A stretch of DNA of 64,000 nt from Pictodentalium vernedei (taxonomy: Eukaryota > Mollusca > Scaphopoda > Dentaliida > Dentaliidae). The stretch covers positions 387,863,217-387,927,216 of the forward strand of contig CM062294.1 in assembly GCA_031216915.1 (NCBI GenBank). Reading direction: 5' to 3'. Below are positions 24,448 through 34,371 of the stretch, in pieces. The notes beneath the pieces were generated by a model. That model ran no database searches. It worked only from the letters and a program-made list of their open reading frames with translations, and was not told the origin of the DNA. Position numbers and translations under genes: made by a program. Within the stretch, counting starts at the first letter, position 1; every line of letters starts with the position of its first letter.

Positions 24448-25004
24448 GCAAACAGGAAGTGGCTGCACAGCAGATCTGAAAATTGCATACACGATACAAC
24501 TGATCATTATCAGGCTCCAGATGAAATATAAAATCAATCCCTTGCATAGAAGCCGAGAAAAGTTTGACGAAAAATTTCAATGTTCAGTGGGTACAGTAAA
24601 ATTTCAAAGTATCGGCAAATAGGAAGTGGCTGCACAGCAGATCTGAAAATTGCTTACATGATACAACTCAGCATTATGAAGCAGCAGACCAAATATAAAA
24701 TCAATCCCTTGCATAGAAGCTGAGAAAACCTTGACGGAAAATTTCAATGTTCAGTGGGTGCAGTAAAATTTCAAAGTATCGGCAAACAGGAAGTGGCTGC
24801 ACGGCAGATCTGAAAATTGCTTACACGATACAACTCATCATTATGAAGCAGCAGACCAAATATAAAATCATTCCCTTTCATAGAAGCCAAGAAAACTTTG
24901 ACGGAAAAAGTGTTTTGGACGGACTGACGGACGGATGGACTGACAGACGGACTGACGGACGGAGTCAAGCGGTTACTAGACCTGCTCTGCCGCTGGCGAC
25001 GCAG
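24448..25004 (+). repeat. Three 167-bp units plus a GACGG-hairpin terminus
   Basis: GCAAACAGGAAGTGGCTGCA recurs at 24448, 24615 and 24782, spaced exactly 167 bp. The array ends in GGACGGACTGACGGACGGAT, then the hairpin CCTGC...GCAGG and TAAAA near 25004. The units are unrelated in sequence to the E1 array despite the same period. Confidence 0.9.
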
Positions 25005-25012
25005 GTAAAAAC

Positions 25013-25552
25013 AAAGCTTACAAGCACCCTCTTTTATCTGATATGCAGTTACAAAGCTTACCAGAGCCCTACTTTATTTGATATGTAGTTATAAAGCTTA
25101 CCAGAGTCATACTTTATCTGATATGTAGTTATAAAGCTTACCCGAGTCCAACTTTATCTGATATGTAGTTACAAAGCTTACCAGAGTCCTATTTTATCTG
25201 ATACGTAGTTACAAAACTTACCAAACCCCTACTTCATCTGATATGTAGTTACAAAGCTTACCAGAGCCCTACTTTATCTAATTTGTATTTACAAAGCTTA
25301 CCAGGGCCCTATTTTCTCTGATATGTAGTTAGAAAGCTTACAAGAGCCCTACTTTATCTGAAATGTAGTTTACCAGGACCCAACAAAGCTTACCAGAGCA
25401 CTACTTTATCTGCAATGTAGTTACAAAGCTTACTAGGGACATACTTTATCTGATATGTAGTTATAAAGTTTACAAGAGCCCTAGTTTATCCGATATGTAG
25501 TTATAAAGCTTACCAGAGCCCTGTTTTATCTGATATGTAGTTATAAAGCTTA
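25013..25552 (-). repeat. 40-bp minisatellite made of 5' splice-site copies
   Basis: Fourteen units lie at an exact 40-bp step (AAAGCTTA at 25013, 25053, 25093, 25133, 25173, 25213, 25253, 25293, 25333, then 25385, 25425, 25465, 25505 and 25545, with one 52-bp step). On the minus strand each unit reads CTCTG|GTAAGCTTTATAACTA or a close variant. The last unit on the exon side is the real donor of the LDLa exon at 25554-25673, so the intron begins inside the array. All units keep GTAA. Confidence 0.95.
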
Positions 25553-25553
25553 C

Positions 25554-25673
25554 CACATGTACTTGGTTCATCAGATTTATCACCACAATCATCATCTTTG
25601 TCACAGTAAAATATCTTTCTGATGCACTGTTTATTTGCACAATGGAATTCATCCTCTTCACAAACAAGAGTAG
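25554..25673 (-). CDS. LDLa-domain exon of an LRP/LDLR-like receptor
   Basis: The exon is 120 bp, phase 1-1. The acceptor is ATCAACAG|CTACTC and the donor is ACATGTG|GTAAGC. It encodes one LDL-receptor class A repeat with six cysteines: [37 protein letters not shown]. The acidic DxxSDE-type motif that binds calcium in this family is present (DCGDKSDE). Symmetric phase 1 exons are typical of LDLa modules. By family the protein is a secreted or membrane receptor for lipoproteins or other ligands. The specific member (LRP1, LRP2, other) cannot be told. A DIRS end lies immediately upstream and a splice-donor minisatellite immediately downstream. Confidence 0.92.
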
Positions 25674-25998
25674 CTGTTGATAAAAAATTATAAATTCATA
25701 GTAATTTGTATATTTTTTATACTTACCAATGGCCCAGACTTAGCTGGTGCTAACTCAAAAATATCGAGGGCCAAACACAAATTTTGCCCCCCCCCCCCCC
25801 ACCCCAATCCCCCAAATTTGCATGCAAAACCAAAAATTAGAAGTCCTATCTGGCCCTCCATACATTTACTCTCCGCGCATGCGCAGATGCCAGGAAGTGA
25901 CCGGAATTGGCGCCAACATCATTCTTTGTAAAAGAGAGTATCACATAATACACTTCAGCGGGGAGGTATGAGTGCCCACTCATGGGAGGGCCATCTCC

Positions 25999-26087
25999 GC
26001 CTGGGCCATTGGTAAGTATAAAAAATATACAAATTACTATGAATTTATAATATTTTCTACTATAACCCAATGGCCCATACTTAGCTG
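25999..26087 (-). other. Internal complementary region of D3
   Basis: GCCTGGGCCATTGGTAAGTA through GAATTTATAAT is complementary to the D3 3' end near 25687-25740. The second half (ATTTTCTACTATAACCCAAT to TTAGCTG) should mirror the missing 5' end, so it predicts that terminus. Confidence 0.8.
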
Positions 26088-27552
26088 AATACTAAAAAGG
26101 TGGAGGGCCTAGGTCTTCCGAAATAGATGATCAACATAGTTCCAATCCAGCAATTCATGATGAAAGGAAATTAGAATAATTAGGAATTATATGTATGTCT
26201 CTCTATACAGCAATAGAGGAGATATATCCTAAATAAGGAGCCCAATTTAAGTAATTCCTTATTCTAAGCATGAAGACAATGCTAATTAGGATGTATCGAG
26301 TTCCTAATTTTTAAGGCTAGTCCGGACTAAGCCCCAAAAATTAGGATGGCGTATCTGAGAATGAGAGAAAATCCCCCACAAACAGATGCCATACAATAAC
26401 ACTTCAGCTGTATGCAGGATATAATTACGCATAAAACAGCTTCCTTCATAGTTACATACCCATTAAGCCAGAGAAGAGGTAAAAATCCCCACCCCACCCC
26501 CGCTTTCTTTTGAAGGAATCTTCAAAAGAAAGAGGGAGAGCTCTGGAATCAATAAGAGCACTACCAAAAAGCAATATAAATAATCGTCGAACAGGCACTC
26601 AGGTATTAATTCATGATTAATAAATGGTGCTTAACGCCACTTCAGAAGTTAAGGATATAGCAACGATCCTGGTAATTAATATTGTCCGCTATATAACGTA
26701 CACCGCAAACGGCATACACAGATACATCGAAAACCCGTTTATATAAAATATAACATACACATGTCCAATCGAGCCATAGTGAACGATCCCTGAAGAGAAA
26801 ACACACTTCCAAGGTAACCCACTGGCAGCCTCTGTACAATAAATTCCAGTAACAACCCTCTCTAATGTGTACTATCTGATATCTACGACCGTAAACACGT
26901 GAGAATATGCGATTTAGGTACTGACATAATAGAAACCTGGATCTAGAAATGGAAGTAGGTATGATTAACAGGCTCCAACACAGACCACCCCCGAAATAGA
27001 TTATAATTTCAAGGTCCACAAAATACAATAAAGCATTAGCCTAATAATATAATGCACGAGAGCATTTATATTTAGCATGTAATCATCTGAATACCAGTTA
27101 ACTGGTTATGCAGCCTGCTAGGTACTCAAAGAGTAGCAATTTAATTATGATGATTTTTTAATAATCGCTCGTAAATAACAAATCAACAAATAATCACAGG
27201 AAACTAATCCAACTAAAAAGCGGATGTGCCCATGACGTTGCCATAGAACACGACCCAAATGCATAGTATGTATGTATTAAATTATACGAGGCTTGTGGGA
27301 AGAAAACTACGTCTTGGCCGGTAATTGCCTCTAAACACATAGGCATAGGCAGCATGTGTATGTGGGTGTGTGTGTGGGGGGGGGGGGGGGGGGGGGGGGG
27401 GGGAATTCAAAGTCACATCAAAATCTCCTCACCCACATTACTTAATCGTTCCTGTGCCAGTCATCAAATAATATAGGAACCGCGATGGTTCCCTCACGTC
27501 TAACCAACTCCATTATGCCACTATGGGCAAAGAAGGACGTGAAGAACAAAAC

Positions 27553-29230
27553 TTACCCTAAAAAAGAAGGCCCTCTCGTGGAGGAAGCTTCTGGGGAGCG
27601 TCCCATAACAGACACTTGAGAAAGCTGATCCAAGGTTTCTGTGACGACAGAGGTGCTACTAGTAGGATTCACAATGTAATCTACTGAATCAAATGAATTG
27701 GAGGATACGCATATCCTATCATCTAACACCATGATATCGGCAGAGCGTCTCCTGCATGCGCTCAATGGTCTGGGCATGGCAACACAAATGACGGTAACTA
27801 ATTGTTCCGGTGTGTCGCAAACTGAACGAACACGGGGCGATCCCACTGGTAGCAAAACTGTCCAAATACTTGCTTGCTGAGAGTCCAATGCAAATGCAGC
27901 AGGCGACCTTTCTGAGGAGCGAGTCTGCCAGTACGTTCAGATGACCCAGTATATGATGGATAGAGAGATGAACATGATGATACATGACGAAATAGAAAAA
28001 TCTTCTCCATTAGTTGGCATAATGGAAATGAATGGGTGCTGCCCTGGTTCCTGATGTACGCTACCACTATCGAGTTGCCCAACAATATCTGAACATGAGT
28101 GTCCGCTAATAATGTGAATCCACTGATGTAGCGCTAACAATATTGACATCATTCTTTGATGTTTATGTGTTTCTCCAGGAACCAAGGGTCCCAAGACCCC
28201 TGCATTTCGAGTCTGTCGGACTCAGGGTCGTGCCCCAAACTATTGACTCACATCCATCATAATCGTGAAAGACGGATCTTGCAGCTGCTGCAGAACTCTC
28301 TGAGTTAACCACTGAATATCTGCCTAAATCTGGACCTTTTGTTTATTAGATCCGTTAAAACAATACTGGTCTTGAGCGAATGCGTTTTCACATTCAACTG
28401 GAGGGGGATGTGTGCGTAAGTGACCCATCGGAATAAGATCTGCAGCCGCTCCGCCCAACCACATCAGTCGCATAAAAACCCTCGATGTTAATGCGTCTGA
28501 GTGTAGACAAAAGTGCGCATAACAACTGACTAATTTTGCTCTGGGTAACGGCAGACGAACCAGATTGTTGTGAGACATTACCGAGTTCATTATTCGAGTG
28601 AACGCCCAGGGCGCTACATTCAGACCAAAGCACATCACTCAGAACTGAAATACTATCCCTTGGAAGACGAACCGTAGGTACTTTCTGAATGCCAGATATA
28701 CCAGGACATGAAAGAACGGATCCTTAGATCTATGCTTGCCGCAGAGTCGATCACTCGAATGCTCACTTTTTTTAATGATTACCATAAATAAACTTTTAGA
28801 GCCATGATAAACTTGTTATCCAGCTCCAGTCTATTATCGGTCGGAACGAGCTCTCTGGCTTCGGTACGAGTAACAGGTGACTGTAGAATCCTAGAGAATC
28901 TTGATTCTCGATGACCTCTATTACTTTCATTGTCAAGAGAACCTTTACCTCCGATTGGAGAGACTCTTATGCAAGGATTTGACGGAAGCTTTGTCCATCA
29001 CGGACATCAAGTTAGTGGTCGTTTCTCTTGGAAAGACAGCCGTAGGCTATCTGAGACCACACTTTTCGCCTACTGGTCTTCCGTAATAGTTATCCAGTTT
29101 GATGCGAATCTTGATAACCATCCGCCAACTGCTAAGCAATAGAGGTCCTAACCCTCACCTATAGTAACTGCGAGGCCTACGGAAGGAGAAACTTCGTTCC
29201 CCTCGCGAAGAGTCTCAAGCCACCGGCTTA
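27553..29230 (-). pseudogene. D3 RT / RNase H remnant
   Basis: Fragments on the minus strand match DIRS RT and RNase H. MCFGLNVAPWAFTRIMNSVM (near 28638-28570) is followed at once by SHNNLVRLPLPRAKLVSCYA, so the segment with the YLDD catalytic box is deleted. The RNase H part contains VVAYIRNQGSTHS with LLGN in place of LSDN, and HILGHLNVLADSL. Stops and shifts occur throughout. The N-terminal RT part (28700-29140) is recognisable only at DNA level. Confidence 0.8.
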
Positions 29231-30587
29231 TTGTCGCTGTATTGACAATCCCTAGAGTAATTATAGGAGGGTTACCTATATCCACGCGTGGAGTCCTTTT
29301 TAGATGATTTTCTGTCTGAATCAGTTGAAAATTACAGTCAGCGACATCTGAACTTGCAGATGACTGGACCGACCCAGCACCATCCGACAGCTCAGGTTCC
29401 GAGACTGCCGTCGGCTGCTTCTGCACTTGCTGGGATGCTGCGATGCTGCGATGAGCTGCACAATCTGCGACAGCAAATCTATTATGGAGGCCTGAGGAGC
29501 AGCAGTCTTCAGTTCCTGACCGCCGGCTGCTCCCAGGACGGTGTGTCCGAGGCGGCTCTTTTCTCCAGACATCCCGATAAATGAGGCCTTGTCTCCTTAG
29601 CTACTGAATAGTGCTACTTTCGAGCGGTCACAGCATTCTGATTCTCAGGAACAAACTCAGGGAAGTACTGATGCATTAGATCCATCGCCACCCTGTGTTG
29701 TTAAGAAAGGGAAGGGTAATTCTCCTCCAAATTCCTTTCACCATCTGACTGAATCAGATTAGACTCATGGTCATCGGCATCTGAAATTGCAGATGACTGG
29801 ACCGACCCAGCACCATCCGACAGCTCAGGTTCTGAGACTGCCGTCGGCTGCTTCTGCACTTGCTGGGATGCTGCGATGAGCTGCATAATCTGTGACAGCA
29901 AGTCCATTACAGAGGCCTGAGGAGCAGCATCTTCTGATGCTTGGCCGCCGGCTGCTCCTGGGACAGTGTGTCCGAGATGGCTCTTTTCTGCAGACGTCCC
30001 AATAAATGAGGCCTCGTCTCCTTGGCTACTGGATGGTGTGACTTCTTTGATGAAGAGAGGACCTATCAGAAGTCACGTAGCCAAGGTGCGGTCATGTGTG
30101 CTTGGTAGATGCTGAAGAAGAAGCCATAACTGTAGCCGACCACAGCTGTGAACTGAACGGAGCGTCCCGGATGGGAGGCGTGGACATATTATCCGATTGA
30201 CGCAAGCTCTGAACCACAACATCTGGCCCCAGATGTTGTTGTGAAAGAGAGGGGGCTCTCTCGCTCGCAGTCCTTCAGACATTGCCGAGCCTCCCGCTGA
30301 ACTTGCAGGCTTCTTCCTTTCCATCGTCGCAGGTTTTAATTTATAGTGCTCGCTCTACCCTTTCTACTCTCCAGGACCGCAACAGACACACCCGGCATCA
30401 TGGTACCCACAGACGGAGTAACCGCTTCACTGGTCGAGCTAGCTGGCGACAGGGTTGCCCTGCCTAATATTTAAGAGCACTTTTGCCACTAGCTCTGTTT
30501 GACTATCTAAATGCGACGATGGAAGCACACTCTCTGATGGCGTCACATAAACATCACTATGTTCTTGTTCCTCTGTAAAAAGAAACT
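29230..30587 (-). pseudogene. D3 gag remnant with internal tandem duplication
   Basis: The gag segment containing GCAGATGACTGGACCGACCC, CCATCCGACAGCTCAGGTT and GTCGGCTGCTTCTGCACTTG occurs at about 29340-29600 and again at 29770-30000 (offset ~430 bp). CACAACATCTGG.CCCAGATGTTG near 30215-30240 and TGTTCTTGTTCCTCTG near 30560 are shared with D1 and D2 gag. About 1 kb of gag C-terminus present in D2 is missing. Confidence 0.75.
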
Positions 30588-32061
30588 AAACAAGAGGCCC
30601 CAGAGGGCCTGAGGGTGCTCACCTGACATGGTAGCCTAAATATAAAACCCAGGGAATTGATTTCAACAAGTTGCATCTGCCCCTCCTTAGAAAAGCTTAT
30701 ACTAAATATCCAAAGATTCAGACCAGTGGATCGAAAAAAAAAAAAAATTAATGAATATTCCTCATATTGAACTAAGTTATAATTCGGGCTCCCACAGGGA
30801 GCCCAAATATCAACCCGGGTACTTGGCTTGAACAACCTTGAATCTCACCCCCCTAAGGATGCTGCATACCAAATATCAAAACATTCTGACTGTTGTATCA
30901 GAAGAAGAAGATTTTTATATAAAATTCCTCATTTTGAACTAAGTTATAATTTGGGCTCCCACAGTGAGCCCAAATATAAACCAAGGGACTTGGCTTGAAC
31001 AAACTTGTATCTCACCCCCCAAGCATGCTACATACCAAATATCAAAACATTCCAACTGCTGGATCTGAAGAAGATTTTTAAAGAAAATTCCTCATTTTGA
31101 ACTAAGTTGTAATTCATGCTCCCACAGTGAACCCAAATATGAACCCAGGGACTTGGCTTGAACAAACTTGAATCTCAACCCCCCCAAGGATGCTGCATAC
31201 CAAATATCAAAACATTCCGATTGCTGTATCATAAGAAGATTTTCATAGAAAATTCCTCATTTTGAACTAAGTTATAATTCGGGCTCCCACAGTGAGCCCA
31301 AATATGAACCAAGCCAAGGGACTTGGCTTGAACAAACTTGAATCTCACCCCACAAGCATGCTGCATACCAAATATCAAAACATTCCAACTGCTAGATCTG
31401 AAGAAGATTTTTAAAGAAAATTCCTCATTTTGAACTAAGTTGTAATTCATGCTCCCACAGTGAGCCCAAATATGAACCCAGGGACTTGGCTTGAACCAAC
31501 TTGAATCTCACCCTCTAAGCATGTGGCATACCAAATATCAAAAGATTCTGATTGGTGGATCCGAAGAAGATTTTTATAAAGAATATTCCTCATACTGCAC
31601 TTATTTAAACATTTGGGCTCCCATAGAGAGCCCAAATATTGACCCACGGATTTGATTTCAATAAACCTGTGAAACAATTGTCCAAAGATGTTATATGTGA
31701 AATTTGAAAGCTTTTGGAGCAGTGGTTTTAGAGAGGAGTAGTCTTAAATGTTTTTCCCATTACCCACAGTGTTAAAAAATGCTAACTCAGCACTTTTTCA
31801 AAGTCCCAAAAAGTACCCTATGATAAAACAAACCGATACCAATTTTTTTGGCCATTCCATTCTGTGACTCCTAAGAAAGCTTCACACCAAATAAGAATTC
31901 TCAGTGCCGTGTAGTTTTGGAGATATGGGCGTTTTAAATTTTTTCTAGTTTTCGCTCCTGCGGTTCCCATGGGGCGAGAGAAAAATTGGCATAAATTAAG
32001 TATTTATGACACAATAAGCCCTCATATCCAATTTGGTTCAAATCAGCCTCTTGGTTTGTAA
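30588..32061 (+). mobile_element. AAGAGGCCC-type modular repeat E3, left part
   Basis: It opens AACAAGAGGCCCCAGAGGGC inside D3 gag. It has about six ~168-bp units (CCAAATATCAAAACATTC landmark near 30865, 31035, 31205 and 31370). The 3' module with GTGTTAAAAAATGCTAACTC and TTTGGTTCAAATC stops near CTTGGTTTGTAAA, where DIRS end D3b begins. The rest of E3 is not found downstream. Confidence 0.8.
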
Positions 32062-32382
32062 AATGATAAATTTTAAGTAATTTGTATACTTTTTATACTT
32101 ACCAATGGACCAGACCAGATGGTGCAAACTCTATATTATCAAGGGCCAAACACAAATTTTGAACCCCTCCCAATCCCCAAAATTTCCATACAAAACCGAG
32201 AATTAAAAGTCCTATCTGGCCCTCCAAACTTTTACTTTCTGTGCATGTGCAGTGGTCAGGAAGAGACCGGAATTGGTGCCAACATCATTCTTTGTAGATG
32301 AGCGTACTAATAATACCTCAGCGTCGAGGTATGAGTGCCCATTCATGGGAGGGCCATCTCTGTCTGGGGCATTGGTAAGTAT
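32062..32382 (-). mobile_element. D3b: isolated DIRS 3' terminal region
   Basis: TTTGTATACTTTTTATACTTACCAATGGACCAGA opens a ~320-bp DIRS 3' end with the usual order: GGGCCAAACACAAATTTTG, CCCTCCAAAC, TGCATGTGCAGTGG, then GGGAGGGCCATC and GTCTGGGGCATTGGTAAGTA. It stops at 32382 in the middle of the internal complementary region, where E4 starts. No coding part follows. Confidence 0.85.
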
Positions 32383-33378
32383 AACAAGAGGCCCCAGGGG
32401 GCCTGAGGGTGCTCACCTGACATGGTAGTCTAAATATCAAACCAGGGACTTGACTTGAATAAGCTGCATACACCCCTCCAAAGAAAAGCATATACCAACT
32501 AGATGAAGCTGTTGTGCCCACATAATACACAGGATTTTCCTTCTATTTTCAGTTCCTGCACTTTTACGTCCAAAACTGAGATAAATGCATATAAAACAGA
32601 TTTTTTTTTATTTTGGTCCGAAAATTTTCCAAAAGACCCACCCGGCCCCCAAATTTTTAGTGTAAAAAAAAAAAAATTTTTGTCTTAAAATTGACCGAAT
32701 GCATAAAAAAACCCAAAAAAAAATTCTGGATTTTGGTCCAAAATTTCTAAGTCCAGAACGGGACCCCAAATTTTCAGCATAAATATGAACCCAGGGACTT
32801 GGCTTGAACAAACTTGAATCTCACCCCTCTAAGGATGCTGCATACCAAATATCAAAAGATTCTTATTGGAAGATCTGAAGAAGATTTTTAAAGAATATTC
32901 CTCATACTGTACTAATTTAAACATTTGGGCTCCCATAGAGAGCCCAGATATGGACCCAGGGAATAGATTTCAATAAACATGTGAAACAATCTTCCAAAGA
33001 TGTTATATGTGAAATTTGAAAGCTTTTGGAGCAGTGGTTTGGGAGAAAAGTAGTCTTAAATGTTTTTCCCATTACCCACAGTGTTAAAAAATGCTCACTC
33101 AGCACTTTTTCAAAGTCCCAAAAGAGTATCCCATGATAAAACCGATAGCAATTTTTTTTTACCATTCCATTCTATTGGTCCTAAGGAAGCTTCACACCAA
33201 ATAAGAATTCTCAGTGCCATGTAGTTTTGGAGATATGGGCATTTTAAGTTTTTTCTATTTTTAGCGCCTGCGGTTCCCATGGGGCGACGCGAAAGAAAAT
33301 TTTGTCATAAATTAAGTACTTATGACCCAATAAGCCCTCATATCAAATTTGGTTCAAATCTGCCTATTGGTTTGGAAA
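32383..33378 (+). mobile_element. AAGAGGCCC-type repeat E4, left part
   Basis: It opens AACAAGAGGCCCCAGGGGGC directly after GGTAAGTAT of D3b. A ~290-bp insert (32500-32780) shares CACAGGATTTTCC.TCTATTTTCAG with 42285-42310. The 167-bp-type unit and 3' module continue to GGTTTGGAAA at 33378, where D2 is inserted. Confidence 0.8.
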
Positions 33379-33681
33379 GTTAAAAAATTTATAGTAATTT
33401 ATATATTTTTTATACTTACCAATGACCCAGACTTAGCTGGTGCTAATTCTAACAAAACCAGGGTCAAACACAAATTTTGCCCCCCAATCCCCAAAATTTG
33501 CATCCAAAACCAAAAGAAATCATGTCCTATAGGACCTCCATACTTCGCCCCTACTGCGCATGCGCAGTGTCAAGGACGTCCCGAAATTGGCGCCAATTAT
33601 CATTCTTACTGGCAGTGCCTGGTCAGCGCTATGTACTCAGCGGGGAGGCAAGAGTTCCCAACTCCTGGGAGGGCCATCCCC

Positions 33682-33770
33682 GTCTGGGTCATTGGTAAGT
33701 ATAAAAAATATATAAATTACTATAAATTTTTTAACATTTTTATACTGTACCAATGACCCAGACTTAGCTG
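33682..33770 (-). other. Internal complementary region of D2
   Basis: 33682-33735 is the perfect reverse complement of the 3' terminus 33379-33432 (54 bp). 33736-33770 is the reverse complement of the 5' terminus ending at 40511. The two halves meet as TTTTTTAAC|ATTTTTATAC. That is the predicted circle junction of this element. Confidence 0.95.
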
Positions 33771-34371
33771 AATAGTAAAAAGGCTGGAGGGCCTAGGACA
33801 TAGAGAAAAATCCAATAAGCTCAACTATACAATAAAGAGGTAACCCCTTAAGGAGAAAAGGAGTATCAGGCTTTACATGTATCTTTCTTATTTAATATTA
33901 AATTAGAAAGATACAATACCCTTTATAATTGAGCACAATAACATTCATGTTCTCTATTAACATCCAGTATAACCCTTATACTAATTATTTTTAAAGTAAG
34001 CCAATAAATAAAGTAGTCCAGAGAATTGAGACTCTTTATAATCTTTTAAAAGTGTCCGAGTATTGTATATTAAAGCCCGTTTGACACTTGACATATACAA
34101 ATGCTTCACACCGAGCTACACTTTAAAAATATGACATGAATGAATTTTAACATTAATATTACACTTTAAAACCATCCCGGAAGCGACTCAGAAATACTGA
34201 CTTTGGAGGAGGCATTCCCTTGCTTTTCACTATAAAGCAGGTGACCTAAGGGAACACCCGCCCCCCCCCCCCCCTTCCCCTTGCCCTGGGTCAAATAGCC
34301 CAGAGCGAAGAGGGCAGCCGGACGGAGTCACTACCGGAACAGAAAGCTTGCATAACTATAGTTGCAAATGT

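Larger units (their letters stand above)
25676..30587 (-). mobile_element. DIRS copy D3, 5' truncated and lacking recombinase
   Basis: The 3' end begins GTTGATAAAAAATTATAAAT (boundary uncertain by about 11 bp) and continues ATACTTACCAATGGCCCAGA, a subfamily variant of D1 and D2. An internal complementary region lies at 25999-26087. RT/RNase H remnants (27553-29230) and gag remnants (29230-30587) follow. The space where the recombinase should be (about 26500-27550) holds AT-rich sequence and a G-run (about 27376-27403) with no recombinase similarity. The 5' side is cut at 30587 by repeat E3, and no matching 5' end was found beyond the nest. Confidence 0.85.

Noticed and set aside
25013-25552. 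CRISPR-like array (regular 40-bp repeats)
   Set aside because: Whole units repeat with no distinct spacers, and the context is a eukaryotic intron.
26642-27028. 128-codon frame where the D3 recombinase should be
   Set aside because: No recombinase motif, domain or conserved partner in D1 or D2.
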